Source: Solibacillus sp. FSL H8-0523 (GTDB lineage: Bacteria; Bacillota; Bacilli; Bacillales_A; Planococcaceae). From it: a stretch of DNA of 64,000 bases. Position 1 is the stretch's first letter, and every line of letters begins with the position of its first letter. Position numbers and translations under genes: made by a program. Positions 1 to 8,851 of this stretch are shown piece by piece. The stretch spans positions 1,116,001 to 1,180,000 of the forward strand of contig NZ_CP150291.1 of NCBI RefSeq assembly GCF_038051985.1, read 5' to 3'. The notes below the pieces were generated by a model. It was not told the origin of the DNA. It worked only from the letters and a program-made list of their open reading frames with translations, and did not search any database.

Positions 1-368
1 AATGTCATACCGTCAACGATGATTTCTTCACCTGTTTTAGCAAGGTTCGCATCCTCGATTAATTTGTCCGCACGGTGACGCGCCTTACATGCTTTACAGT
101 CGATCATTGGGTCGTTGAAGTTCCCAACGTGACCAGATGCAACCCAAGCTTTTGGGTTCATTAAAATTGCAGCGTCTAATCCTACATTATGTTCAGATTC
201 CTGAACGAATTTTTGCCACCAAGCTTTTTTAACGTTGTTTTTTAATTCCACACCTAGAGGACCGTAATCCCAAGTGTTTGCTAAACCGCCGTAAATTTCA
301 GAACCCGGGAATACAAAGCCACGGTGTTTTGCTAATGCTACGATAGTTTCCATTGATTTTTGTGTCAT
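1..368 (-). CDS. glyQS: Glycyl-tRNA synthetase, N-terminal part (runs off the left edge)
   Basis: Class II glycyl-tRNA synthetase of the single-chain type, which charges tRNA-Gly with glycine in the cytosol. Translation of the minus strand from the ATG at 368 begins [20 protein letters not shown] and continues through [18 protein letters not shown], the typical N-terminal motif 1 region of bacterial/archaeal-type GlyRS, then a [12 protein letters not shown] stretch. Only about 122 codons are inside the window; the C-terminal part lies to the left. A good ribosome site (AGGAGGAA on the minus strand) lies 7 bases before the start. The T-box leader immediately upstream agrees with the assignment. 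Confidence 0.95.
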   Translation of the reverse strand, partial: MTQKSMETIVALAKHRGFVFPGSEIYGGLANTWDYGPLGVELKNNVKKAWWQKFVQESEHNVGLDAAILMNPKAWVASGHVGNFNDPMIDCKACKARHRADKLIEDANLAKTGEEIIVDGMT

Positions 369-398
369 GAAAAATTCCTCCTATTTGAATCAGTTATG

Positions 399-426
399 TC
401 TTGGCCTACTTGTAAAGCAGGCCAAA
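399..426 (-). other. Second hairpin between T-box terminator and glyQS start
   Basis: A strong inverted repeat (GGCCTGCTT / AAGTAGGCC on the minus strand, with a three-base loop) sits between the T-box terminator and the glyQS ribosome site. It has no U tract, so it is not a second intrinsic terminator. It may be an mRNA-stabilising or processing structure. Confidence 0.5.
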
Positions 427-433
427 TCAAGAT

Positions 434-680
434 AAAAAGCACCCGTCCCCGGGCAAGTTTATGCCCGGGGACGAGTGCTGAATAAACAATACCCGCGGTT
501 CCACCCCGCTTGTTTTTATGTAAAATAAAAACCTCTTTTAAAAAATAAGCTCAGGGGTGCCGTTTCACAATTCTAGTCGTAGGCTTACACTATCCCTACT
601 CGCTTGTAGTCGAATTGATACTTATTAATCCCGTCATTGCTTGCATATACAGTTAAATGTCCGAACAACTTGTTCGTTCG
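434..680 (-). promoter_or_regulatory. Glycine T-box leader with terminator
   Basis: T-box riboswitch controlling glyQS on the minus strand. The conserved T-box GGGTGGAACCGCGGGTATT is read on the minus strand at about 487-508. It is followed by a very stable GC-rich terminator hairpin (438-479, arms around CCCCGGGCA / TGCCCGGGG) with a U run at 434-437. Upstream lies a stem I region with an AGTAG element and a plausible GGC glycine specifier. In the known family, uncharged tRNA-Gly pairs with the specifier and the T-box bulge to favour the antiterminator. The exact specifier position is inferred. Confidence 0.9.
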
Positions 681-685
681 CTCAT

Positions 686-714
686 ATTGTAGCAAAAGAT
701 TCTTTTCTTCGCAA
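686..714 (-). promoter_or_regulatory. Sigma-A promoter of the glyQS T-box transcript
   Basis: On the minus strand a -35 TTGCGA (709-714) and a -10 TACAAT (686-691) are separated by 17 bases, just upstream of the T-box leader. Confidence 0.7.
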
Positions 715-772
715 TAAAGAAGAATATAGTATATAATAATTCAGGAATAAGTATAACATTTTTTTGAAGCGG

Positions 773-1411
773 GTGAGTCTAATAGAACTCAATAAACGTC
801 AAGATGCGATCTTGCAAATTGTAAAAGAAAACGGCCCTATTACGGGCGAGCATATTGCCGAGCGCCTTGGATTAACGCGCGCTACATTACGACCAGACTT
901 AGCGATTTTAACAATGGCAGGCTTTTTAGATGCGCGACCACGTGTCGGCTATTTTTATGCCGGAAAAAAAGCTTCGGTCGTATTAACAGAGGCTATGCTG
1001 AACTTAAAAGTAAAAGATTTCCGATCATCACCAGTCGTCGTGCCCGATCACATGACGGTTTACGATGCGATTATTTATATGTTTTCAGAGGATGTCGGAA
1101 CATTATTTGTTATTGACCGCGATGAAATCCTGCAGGGTGTTTTATCACGTAAGGACTTATTGCGCTCAAGCATTGGTTCACAAGAGCTGAATAAACTTCC
1201 TGTGCATATGATTATGACGCGTATGCCAAACATTGCTTATTGTACAAGCTCAGAATCATTAGTCGAGGCAGCGAAAAAGTTGATTGATCGTGAAATTGAT
1301 TCCATGCCGGTTGTAGAAGAGACAGAGCAAGGGATTAAAGTCGTAGGGCGTTTAACGAAAACGAATATTACACGTGCGTTCATTTCGTTAGCTGAGACGC
1401 ACGATTTATAG
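773..1411 (+). CDS. ccpN: Transcriptional repressor CcpN (HTH plus two CBS domains)
   Basis: CcpN represses gluconeogenic genes (gapB, pckA in B. subtilis) when glycolytic carbon is present, sensing nucleotides through its CBS pair. The N-terminal winged helix (IELNKRQDAILQIVKENG, then TRATLRPDLAIL) is nearly identical to the family, and two CBS motifs follow (about residues 75-130 and 145-205). It lies directly upstream of ppsR, as in B. subtilis. The start is uncertain: GTG at 773 aligns best with known CcpN, while TTG at 764 would add three residues; neither has a strong ribosome site. A TATAAT at 732-737 is a likely -10 box. Confidence 0.9.
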   Translation: MSLIELNKRQDAILQIVKENGPITGEHIAERLGLTRATLRPDLAILTMAGFLDARPRVGYFYAGKKASVVLTEAMLNLKVKDFRSSPVVVPDHMTVYDAIIYMFSEDVGTLFVIDRDEILQGVLSRKDLLRSSIGSQELNKLPVHMIMTRMPNIAYCTSSESLVEAAKKLIDREIDSMPVVEETEQGIKVVGRLTKTNITRAFISLAETHDL

Positions 1412-1418
1412 GTGAACG

Positions 1419-2234
1419 ATGAAAAAAATAACGATTTTTGTTGTTTCTGATTCTGTTGGTGAAACAGGTGAAGCGGCAGTAAAGGCTGCAGTCAGTCAAT
1501 TTCGACCGGATTTTGATGGCGTAAGAATTCGCAAGTTTCCTCACATTAATAAACGCGAGCTTCTCGAAAAGATTGTTCATATCGCGGTATTAAATGAGGC
1601 GACAATCATCTTTACATTGGTTGCAGTAGAAATGCGCCAAGCTATGCAAGAACTCGCAATGCAAAATCAAATTCCAGCGATTGATTTACTCGGTTCCATG
1701 ATTGATTTAATCGGGCAGACGACAGGTGAAAAACCGTTACAAAAACCAGGACTTGTACATAAGCTTGACGATGATTACTTTAAAAAAATCGAAGCGATTG
1801 AATTTGCTGTCAAGTACGATGATGGCCAAGATCCACGCGGGATTTTGTTAGCGGATATTGTATTAGTCGGGGTTTCGCGTACTTCGAAAACACCGCTCTC
1901 GCAATATTTAGCACATAAAAGCTATAAGGTAGCGAATGTACCGCTTGTACCTGAAGTGACGGCACCGTCAGAGCTGTGGGAAATTGATCCGAAAAAATGC
2001 TTTGGGCTCGTCATTACACCAGAAAAATTAAACAATATACGAAAAGAACGTTTAATCACACTGGGGTTAACCGAAGATGCATTTTACGCGCAACAATCTC
2101 GAATTGAGCAAGAAATTAGCTATTTTTATAGTATTGTTGATAAGATAGGGTGTCAGGCGATTGATGTAACGAATCGTGCTGTTGAAGAGACAGCGCATAA
2201 AATTATCGATTTATATGAACGAGAATGTAAATAA
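1419..2234 (+). CDS. yqfL: Pyruvate, phosphate dikinase regulatory protein (PDRP/YqfL, DUF299)
   Basis: Bifunctional serine/threonine kinase and Pi-dependent pyrophosphorylase family that switches pyruvate phosphate dikinase (or PEP synthase) off and on. The 271-residue length is typical. A P-loop-like GVSRTSKTPLSQYLA lies near residue 150, and the N-terminus (IFVVSDSVGETGE) is the family signature. It starts 7 bases after ccpN, with an overlapping AGGTGA ribosome site, so the two are co-transcribed. In B. subtilis YqfL positively modulates CcpN activity, which fits the pairing here. A terminator follows. Confidence 0.92.
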   Translation: MKKITIFVVSDSVGETGEAAVKAAVSQFRPDFDGVRIRKFPHINKRELLEKIVHIAVLNEATIIFTLVAVEMRQAMQELAMQNQIPAIDLLGSMIDLIGQTTGEKPLQKPGLVHKLDDDYFKKIEAIEFAVKYDDGQDPRGILLADIVLVGVSRTSKTPLSQYLAHKSYKVANVPLVPEVTAPSELWEIDPKKCFGLVITPEKLNNIRKERLITLGLTEDAFYAQQSRIEQEISYFYSIVDKIGCQAIDVTNRAVEETAHKIIDLYERECK

Positions 2235-2240
2235 CAGTGA

Positions 2241-2278
2241 AAACCACCTCGAAATTTTTTTTGTGAGGAGGTTTTTTT
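2241..2278 (+). terminator. Terminator after ccpN-yqfL
   Basis: Imperfect hairpin (AACCACCTC ... GAGGAGGTT) followed by seven T residues, just downstream of the yqfL stop. Confidence 0.8.
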
Positions 2279-2512
2279 ACGGTTTGAACCGAATCTTTAA
2301 GTATTAGAAAAATATGCCTGGATTTTGTTGATTGCCTCATGTTTTTACATGTTTTACTTAAAAAATATAGCGATAAATGTCTTTTTGTTTTATAATAATA
2401 AAATTGTGGTAAAAATATTATTTATAGAGAAGTTATAATATTTATTCTTAAAAATTTGTCGAAATTTAGAGGATATTTGTAACTCATCTCGAAATATACA
2501 GATGGTGATAAA

Positions 2513-4345
2513 GTGGCTGGGAAAATACCTGAACATGTTATTGAGCAGATTCGTTCACAGTCTGATATAGTCGACGTGATTAGTGACTATATGCAGTTAA
2601 CGAAAAGAGGGCGCAACTATTTTGGATTATGTCCATTTCATGGGGAGCAAACACCCTCTTTTTCCGTGTCTCAAGAAAAGCAAATTTTTCACTGTTTTGG
2701 CTGTGGTGCGGGAGGAAACTCGATTACGTTTGTTATGGATATCGAGCATATTCCATTTCCAGATGCACTTGTCAAACTAAGCCAGCGTGCCGGCATTCCG
2801 CTGGAGGTTGAGCTTTCTAGCGATCAACAGAAGGAAAGTAATCCTTTTTCAAAAAAAGAACAACAAATGCGCGAGGCACATGCATTTGCAGTAGAGTTTT
2901 ATCATCATATTTTAATGAACACCGAAGACGGAGAACCTGCGTTAAATTACTTACTTGAACGAGGATTTACGCGCGAGCAAATCGAAACGCATCAAATTGG
3001 ATGGGCAATGCCAAATTGGGATACGCTGTCCATGCTATTAGAGCGTAAAGGGTTTGATTTGGAGGAAATGGCTGAAGGCGGGCTGATTATTCCTAAAGAG
3101 AGTGATGGGAGTTATTTTGATCGCTTTAGGGGACGAATTATGTTTCCAATTCGAGATGAAAACGGCAAGACCATTGCCTTTTCGGGTAGGATATTAAATA
3201 CAGATGGTGATGATGCCAAATATTTAAATAGTCCCGAAACGCCAATATTCCATAAAAGTCAGGTGCTTTATAATTTAGATAAAGCACGTGCGTCGATTCG
3301 CAAAACGAGACAAGTGATTTTGATGGAAGGTTTTATTGATGTATTAGCGGCGAATCGTGCAGGCGTATACAATGCGGTTGCTACGATGGGTACGTCTCTT
3401 ACAGCCCAGCATATTACAAAGCTTAAGCGCTTAGTGCAGCAAGTTACAGTTTGCTATGATGGTGATAATGCTGGCTTTGAGGCGGCCAAGCGTGCAGCGC
3501 AAATGCTTCACGATGAGCAATTGAAAGTCGAAGTTTCGGTTTTACCAGACAAGCTTGACCCGGATGAGTATATCCGAATAAATGGCGTAGAAGTCTTTAA
3601 AGACCAAATCATTGAAAAGCCATATGCTTATATTGCATTTATGATGATGCATGCTAAGCGCGGTAAAAACTTTCAATTTGAAAATGATACATTGCAATAT
3701 ATTCAGGAAGTATTGGAAACGCTAAAGGGTAATACTTCCCCAACAGAACGAGATTTATACATTCGTCAAATCGCAGCGGATACGAATATTTCACCAGAAG
3801 CGATTAGTGCCCAACTTCGTAAACTTACAGCCGATACGGTGAAAGAACAAAAGCGAAGTCAGGTTGTGCTACAAACGCCACAAAGTGAGCTCGTGAAGCA
3901 AGAGCGAAAACGAGATGCAACAGACCGCGCAGAAAGCCTATTACTTGCGCATATGCTGCATGATGTAAATGTTGTCAACAAAGTGCTTAAAAATGGTAAC
4001 AATGAGCCATTTATTCACGAAGAATTTTTAGCAGTTTTTGTAAGGCTAGTCGGCTTTTATGAAGAATATGAAATGGCCGATTTTCATCGCTTTGTCGAGG
4101 TGTTAAATGACGCTGAATTGCGCAAAATTGTTATGGAGGCAGCATATATTGATCGCGACCCCGAACATGGAAACGCAGAAATTACCGATTGCTTAAAGCA
4201 AATCGAAAAGCGTCGCCTCGAATTACAAAGAGAGCAGTTAATACATGACCAAAATGAAGCGATAAAGATGTTTGAGTCTAGAAAGGCTCTTGAAATTGCT
4301 CAGAAAATTATGGACATTAACAGAAAAATAAAGATGGGCAATTAA
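2513..4345 (+). CDS. dnaG: DNA primase
   Basis: Synthesises RNA primers at the replication fork. The 610-residue protein has the N-terminal CHC2 zinc finger (C40, H43, C61, C64 in LCPFHGEQTPSF and IFHCFGCGAGG), then the TOPRIM catalytic core (VILMEGFIDVLAANRAGV and VTVCYDGDNAGFEAAKRA), then a helicase-binding C-terminal region. The start is a GTG preceded by GATGGTGAT. It is 30 bases upstream of sigA, forming the classic macromolecular-synthesis operon. The C-terminal 160 residues are the least conserved part, as usual for DnaB-interacting domains. Confidence 0.97.
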   Translation: MAGKIPEHVIEQIRSQSDIVDVISDYMQLTKRGRNYFGLCPFHGEQTPSFSVSQEKQIFHCFGCGAGGNSITFVMDIEHIPFPDALVKLSQRAGIPLEVELSSDQQKESNPFSKKEQQMREAHAFAVEFYHHILMNTEDGEPALNYLLERGFTREQIETHQIGWAMPNWDTLSMLLERKGFDLEEMAEGGLIIPKESDGSYFDRFRGRIMFPIRDENGKTIAFSGRILNTDGDDAKYLNSPETPIFHKSQVLYNLDKARASIRKTRQVILMEGFIDVLAANRAGVYNAVATMGTSLTAQHITKLKRLVQQVTVCYDGDNAGFEAAKRAAQMLHDEQLKVEVSVLPDKLDPDEYIRINGVEVFKDQIIEKPYAYIAFMMMHAKRGKNFQFENDTLQYIQEVLETLKGNTSPTERDLYIRQIAADTNISPEAISAQLRKLTADTVKEQKRSQVVLQTPQSELVKQERKRDATDRAESLLLAHMLHDVNVVNKVLKNGNNEPFIHEEFLAVFVRLVGFYEEYEMADFHRFVEVLNDAELRKIVMEAAYIDRDPEHGNAEITDCLKQIEKRRLELQREQLIHDQNEAIKMFESRKALEIAQKIMDINRKIKMGN

Positions 4346-4375
4346 CGCGATTGTTTTTTAGAAGGAGGAAGGTTT

Positions 4376-5503
4376 ATGGCGGACAAGTCAAAACATTCAA
4401 AAGATACGGTGGTTAACGGGGTTTCATTAGAACAAATTAAGAAACAACTTTTAGCAAAAGCGAAAGCAGTTGGCGAAATTTCTATGAAAGAAATTTCAGA
4501 TACACTAGCATTTTTTGAATTAGAAAACGAAGAAATTTTCAACTTTGCCGATGAAATCGAGAAAAGCGATGTAACGGTTGAAGGTAAAGAAGAGTTTGAA
4601 GAAGAATCACTTTCAAAACAAGAATCAAGTGAAGAAGTATTTGATTTAAATGATTTAAGTGTTCCTCCTGGCGTTAAAATTAATGACCCAGTTCGTATGT
4701 ATTTAAAAGAAATCGGTCGTGTTGACTTACTTTCTGCTGAAGAAGAAGTTCGTTTAGCAGAGCGTATCGAGCAAGGTGACGAAGAAGCACGTAAGCGTTT
4801 AGCAGAAGCAAACTTACGTCTTGTTGTATCGATTGCAAAACGTTACGTAGGACGTGGTATGTTATTCCTTGATTTAATTCAAGAAGGTAACATGGGTCTT
4901 ATTAAAGCGGTTGAAAAATTTGATCACCGTAAAGGATTCAAATTCTCAACTTATGCAACGTGGTGGATTCGTCAAGCAATTACACGTGCGATTGCTGACC
5001 AAGCACGTACAATTCGTATCCCAGTACACATGGTTGAAACAATTAATAAGCTTATCCGTGTACAACGTCAACTACTTCAAGACTTAGGCCGTGAACCTTC
5101 TCCAGAGGAAATCGGAGAAGAAATGGATCTAACACCTGAAAAAGTACGTGAAATTTTAAAAATCGCTCAAGAGCCCGTTTCACTTGAAACGCCAATTGGT
5201 GAAGAAGATGATTCACACTTAGGTGATTTCATCGAAGACTCAGAAGCACAATCTCCAGCAGATCATGCAGCGTATGAGTTATTAAAAGAACAATTAGAAG
5301 ACGTGTTAGATACATTAACAGACCGTGAAGAAAACGTATTACGTTTACGTTTTGGTTTAGATGATGGCCGTACACGCACATTAGAAGAGGTTGGTAAAGT
5401 GTTTGGCGTTACACGTGAGCGTATTCGTCAAATCGAGGCAAAAGCCTTACGCAAGCTTCGTCATCCATCTCGTTCAAAACGTTTAAAAGATTTCTTAGAA
5501 TAG
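4376..5503 (+). CDS. sigA: Primary RNA polymerase sigma factor SigA (RpoD)
   Basis: Housekeeping sigma-70 factor, 375 residues, close to the B. subtilis length. Region 1.2 ([19 protein letters not shown]), region 2 ([20 protein letters not shown], then [14 protein letters not shown]), region 3 and region 4.2 ([20 protein letters not shown]) are all intact. A strong GAAGGAGGAAGG ribosome site precedes the ATG. It follows dnaG with a 30-base gap and is closed by an intrinsic terminator. Confidence 0.99.
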   Translation: MADKSKHSKDTVVNGVSLEQIKKQLLAKAKAVGEISMKEISDTLAFFELENEEIFNFADEIEKSDVTVEGKEEFEEESLSKQESSEEVFDLNDLSVPPGVKINDPVRMYLKEIGRVDLLSAEEEVRLAERIEQGDEEARKRLAEANLRLVVSIAKRYVGRGMLFLDLIQEGNMGLIKAVEKFDHRKGFKFSTYATWWIRQAITRAIADQARTIRIPVHMVETINKLIRVQRQLLQDLGREPSPEEIGEEMDLTPEKVREILKIAQEPVSLETPIGEEDDSHLGDFIEDSEAQSPADHAAYELLKEQLEDVLDTLTDREENVLRLRFGLDDGRTRTLEEVGKVFGVTRERIRQIEAKALRKLRHPSRSKRLKDFLE

Positions 5504-5512
5504 AAATTGCAT

Positions 5513-5553
5513 AAAAGATGAAGACACAATTTCTGTGCTTCATCTTTTTTTTA
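5513..5553 (+). terminator. Terminator after sigA
   Basis: Hairpin AAAGATGAAG.CACA / TGTG.CTTCATCTTT followed by a run of eight T. Confidence 0.9.
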
Positions 5554-5691
5554 CATAAAAGGGAGTATATTAGTTGAAAAGTAATGGTTTTAAAGAACTG
5601 CGATGCTACTTTTTACAGATGTTTCGAAGTGTTTTTTTACTTACAATAAAAGGGAGAATGAAATACATATTATGAGATTTGGAGCGGAATT

Positions 5692-6246
5692 ATGTCAAAT
5701 CAAAAGAAACAAATCATTATGAACGAAATTACTTTTTGGAAACAAAATAAGCTGTTACCAGAACATTACTGTGATTTTTTAATGACGCTTTATTCAGAAG
5801 GAAATCAACAGGTAGAAATAGAGGGTAAAGTTAAAAATTCAGTGAAGAGTGTTGAGAAACGTAAAAAGCTGAGCTTTGCTGTATTTTTTCCAATAGTTGC
5901 TGCGGTCATTGTCATGTTACTATTCACAATGCAATATGAGTGGGTTGTCATTGCAGTTGCGGGCGTCTTTGCGGCCTGTTGTTTGCTTGGCGCAATCTAC
6001 TTTGCAAAGAAGAATAACATACTTGCAACGATGCTACAGTTAGCAACAGCACTTTTAGCATTAGGCGTAACATTAAAAATTTGTACAACATATTTTGCTG
6101 GCAATAACGAAATGCTGTATGTACTATTACTTATCAACTGTGTATTTTGGCTATTAAGTGGGATCACAATGCGTATTGTTTATTTTACGATTTCAGGTGT
6201 ATTAGGAATCCTCGTAATAGTAGGCGCATGGATGTATTTTTTATAG
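5692..6246 (+). CDS. Conserved membrane protein of unknown function
   Basis: Not recognised. The 184-residue product has a soluble, charged N-terminal segment of about 60 residues (MNEITFWKQNKLLPEHYCDF near the start), then five or six hydrophobic segments to the C-terminus. The N-terminal motif, in which a short helix-rich domain precedes several membrane spans, resembles DUF2157-like membrane proteins, but I cannot confirm membership. A GGAGCGG ribosome site precedes the ATG. It is monocistronic between two terminators, next to sigA. Confidence 0.75.
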   Translation: MSNQKKQIIMNEITFWKQNKLLPEHYCDFLMTLYSEGNQQVEIEGKVKNSVKSVEKRKKLSFAVFFPIVAAVIVMLLFTMQYEWVVIAVAGVFAACCLLGAIYFAKKNNILATMLQLATALLALGVTLKICTTYFAGNNEMLYVLLLINCVFWLLSGITMRIVYFTISGVLGILVIVGAWMYFL

Positions 6247-6256
6247 TGTTAAAGAC

Positions 6257-6288
6257 AATGGATTATTTTTTAATAATCCATTTTTTTA
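6257..6288 (+). terminator. Terminator after the 5692 membrane gene
   Basis: Perfect 11-base stem AATGGATTATT / AATAATCCATT followed by T residues. Confidence 0.9.
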
Positions 6289-6407
6289 TGTATTTTTTAA
6301 AGTGTGAAAAAAGAATAATATTCTCGAAAATACGTATTTTCTGTAAAAATAACTAGTTTTAGATTACAATAGTTTTGTAAACTATGTTGGTTGAGAGGAT
6401 GAATGAA

Positions 6408-7544
6408 ATGAATTTTGATTTATCGCAAGAACAAGCAATGTTACAGAAAATGATTCGAGAATTTTCCGATGAAGTGGTGGCACCAGGTGCGGTAGAGCGT
6501 GATCGGACGAAGGCGTTTCCACTTGAAGTGTTCAAGGAGCTTTCACAAATGGGCATTATGGGCTTGCCATTTTCAGAGGAATACGGCGGGGCTGGGGCAG
6601 ATACGGTTAGCTTTGCGATCGTCACTGAAGAATTAAGTCGTGTTTGTGCGTCAACGGGCATTACATATTCGGCGCACATTTCACTTGGTGGTGCACCACT
6701 TCACTTATTTGGAACAGAACAGCAAAAACAAAAATACTTGACGCCAATTTGTACAGGAGAATCTTTTGGTGCTTTCGGTTTAACCGAGCCAAATGCAGGG
6801 TCGGATGCGGGTGGTACGGAAACGTCAGCAACGTTATCGAACGGCGAATTTGTCATCAATGGTACGAAAGTATTCATTACGAATGCAAGCTACGCCAAGC
6901 ATTTAGCATTAACAGCGATTACCGACCGTAAAGGAGATAAAAAAGAAATTAGTGCGATTATAGTCCCAACGGATGCGCCAGGCTTTACGATTAAATCTGA
7001 GTACGAAAAAATGGGCTTACATGCTTCAAATACAACAGAGCTCATCCTACAAGATGTCCATGTACCCGAAGAGAATCTACTCGGTGTGCGCGGGAACGGC
7101 TTTAAGCAGTTTTTAACGACGCTTGATGGGGGACGTATTGGGATTGCGGCGATGGCGGTCGGCATTGCGCAAGGTGCTTTAAATAAAGCGTTGAACTATG
7201 CAAAAGAACGCAAACAATTTGGTAAAACGCTAGCAGATTTTCAAGCAACACAGTTTAAATTAGCGGATATGGAGGTAAAGGTTCAACTAGCAAGAACTTT
7301 TGTTTACAAGGCGGCTTGGCTGAAAGATCAAGGGCGACCATTTGGTAAAGAAGCAGCGATTGCAAAATACTACGCTTCAGAAATGGCGATGGAAGTATGT
7401 GACGAAGCGATTCAAATTCATGGTGGCTACGGTTATATGAAAGAATACGAAGTCGAACGCTTCATGCGCGATGCGAAATTACTTGAAATTGGCGAAGGTA
7501 CATCTGAAGTCCAAAAAATGGTGATTGCAAGACATATCTTATAA
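6408..7544 (+). CDS. Acyl-CoA dehydrogenase (short/medium-chain type)
   Basis: FAD-dependent enzyme that oxidises acyl-CoA to enoyl-CoA, the first step of beta-oxidation or branched-chain amino acid breakdown. It carries both family signatures: FGLTEPNAGSDAGGTETSAT in the N-terminal half, and QIHGGYGYMKEYEVERFMRD near the C-terminus with the ERFMRDAKLLEIGEGTSE catalytic region. The start at 6408 is chosen because GAGAGG lies 9 bases upstream; an earlier ATG at 6384 has no ribosome site. It resembles AcdA/MmgC/BCD-type enzymes; substrate length cannot be told from sequence. It stands alone, not next to other fatty-acid genes. Confidence 0.93.
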   Translation: MNFDLSQEQAMLQKMIREFSDEVVAPGAVERDRTKAFPLEVFKELSQMGIMGLPFSEEYGGAGADTVSFAIVTEELSRVCASTGITYSAHISLGGAPLHLFGTEQQKQKYLTPICTGESFGAFGLTEPNAGSDAGGTETSATLSNGEFVINGTKVFITNASYAKHLALTAITDRKGDKKEISAIIVPTDAPGFTIKSEYEKMGLHASNTTELILQDVHVPEENLLGVRGNGFKQFLTTLDGGRIGIAAMAVGIAQGALNKALNYAKERKQFGKTLADFQATQFKLADMEVKVQLARTFVYKAAWLKDQGRPFGKEAAIAKYYASEMAMEVCDEAIQIHGGYGYMKEYEVERFMRDAKLLEIGEGTSEVQKMVIARHIL

Positions 7545-7692
7545 TGTCCACTCAAATTGGTAAAATTGTTACAAAGATAGTAAAAGTTATGCTATAAGTC
7601 TTCCCGTTTTTTACAGAATCAAGTACAATTAGAATTGTTTACTAGGCGCTTGTCTAGCAGTAATAGAATAATTAATGAGGGAGGGGAACTCT

Positions 7693-8025
7693 ATGAAAAA
7701 CAATCCACTAATTCCTTACGTGCTTATCGTGGTATTCGGTATTGGTCTAATTTTCTTCATGTCATTTATGGGTGCAGCTGATAAAAATAGTGCGGATGAG
7801 GATCATGGTTCAACTGCTGAAATCAGCGGTGAAGAGGTAGCTCAAAAGAACTGTATTTCTTGTCACGGTGGCGACTTACAAGGTCAAGGCACAACTCCAG
7901 CAATCACTGGCTTAGATGCTGAGCATATTAAAGAAGTAGCATTAAACGGTCAAGGAAACATGCCAGCAATTCTTAAATCAGATGCAGAGGCTCAGGCTGT
8001 AGCAGAATATATTTCTGGTCTATAA
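7693..8025 (+). CDS. cccA: Cytochrome c-550, membrane-anchored
   Basis: Small electron carrier on the outer face of the cytoplasmic membrane. The 110-residue protein has one N-terminal membrane anchor (IPYVLIVVFGIGLIFFMSFM), a short linker, and a class I cytochrome c domain with the heme motif CISCH and a distal methionine in GNMPAI. The start at 7693 is set by the GGGAGGGG site; an upstream in-frame ATG at 7675 precedes that site. The location downstream of sigA matches B. subtilis cccA. Confidence 0.93.
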   Translation: MKNNPLIPYVLIVVFGIGLIFFMSFMGAADKNSADEDHGSTAEISGEEVAQKNCISCHGGDLQGQGTTPAITGLDAEHIKEVALNGQGNMPAILKSDAEAQAVAEYISGL

Positions 8026-8029
8026 TTGT

Positions 8030-8069
8030 AAAAGTGTAGAGGTAGAGTAATCTATTTCTACACTTTTTT
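8030..8069 (+). terminator. Terminator after cccA
   Basis: Long hairpin AAAGTGTAGAGGTAGA / TCTATTTCTACACTTT (with G-U pairs) followed by T residues. Confidence 0.9.
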
Positions 8070-8155
8070 GCGTTGTAAAGGACTTAAGCGAGACGTGCTC
8101 TAGAAATTTTTATATAATGAAAGTACTTTGTTATATAGAAAAGAGGAACTAACTT

Positions 8156-8851
8156 ATGAACGCACAAAAACTTTCAAAACGATTAGAAATGGTGGCGTCA
8201 TTTGTCCCAACAGGAGCAATTGTAGCGGATATCGGAAGTGACCATGCGTACTTGCCATGTTACTTAGTACATAAAGGCATTGCATCGCGTGCAGTGGCTG
8301 GTGAAGTTGTGCAAGGTCCTTATGATTCAGCGGTGCGTCAAGTACGCACAGAAGGGCTGTCAGACAAGATTGCGGTACGTTTAGCGGATGGTCTAGCGGC
8401 TGTAGAAGAAGCCGATAGTGTAACAGCAGTAACAATTGCTGGGATGGGTGGTCCGTTAATCGTGTCGATTTTAGAAAAGCATCCCGAAGCGCTAAAAACA
8501 GTGACGCGTTTAATTTTACAGCCAAATATTCATGCAAAAGCTATTCGTGAATGGGCAGTACAACATGGCTGGGCACTGCAAGATGAAGTGATTTTAGAAG
8601 AGGACGGCAAAGTATATGAGGTGCTTGTCTTACAACGCGGATCAATGGATTTAACAGAAGCTCAAACGCTACTTGGACCAAAACTAATGAACACAAAAAG
8701 TGATGTATTCGTTGAGAAATGGTCTCGTGAAGTTGCAAATTGGCAGCGTGTACAGCAAGCGATTGCCAGTGCAGAGCCAACAGCAGAAAATAAAGCAAAA
8801 TCTGAAGAGCTTGCGCATTTAATCGAACTTGTGCAGGAGGCGATTTCATGA
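8156..8851 (+). CDS. trmK: tRNA (adenine-22-N1)-methyltransferase
   Basis: SAM-dependent enzyme that methylates N1 of A22 in tRNA. The 231-residue length and the Rossmann motif I VADIGSDHAYLPCYLV are typical of TrmK (YqfN). The catalytic-core signature VTIAGMGGPLIVSILEKH and LILQPNIHAKAIREW follow, then a coiled C-terminal tail. GAGGAAC precedes the ATG. Its stop overlaps the start of yqfO by four bases (ATGA), indicating translational coupling. Confidence 0.95.
   Translation: MNAQKLSKRLEMVASFVPTGAIVADIGSDHAYLPCYLVHKGIASRAVAGEVVQGPYDSAVRQVRTEGLSDKIAVRLADGLAAVEEADSVTAVTIAGMGGPLIVSILEKHPEALKTVTRLILQPNIHAKAIREWAVQHGWALQDEVILEEDGKVYEVLVLQRGSMDLTEAQTLLGPKLMNTKSDVFVEKWSREVANWQRVQQAIASAEPTAENKAKSEELAHLIELVQEAIS

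Noticed and set aside
6147-6356. 69-residue plus-strand frame across the 5692 gene terminator
   Set aside because: Runs through the terminator in another frame and has no ribosome site.
8154-8849. Long minus-strand frames opposite trmK
   Set aside because: They are rich in Leu and His without a family pattern and lie opposite a well-supported gene.
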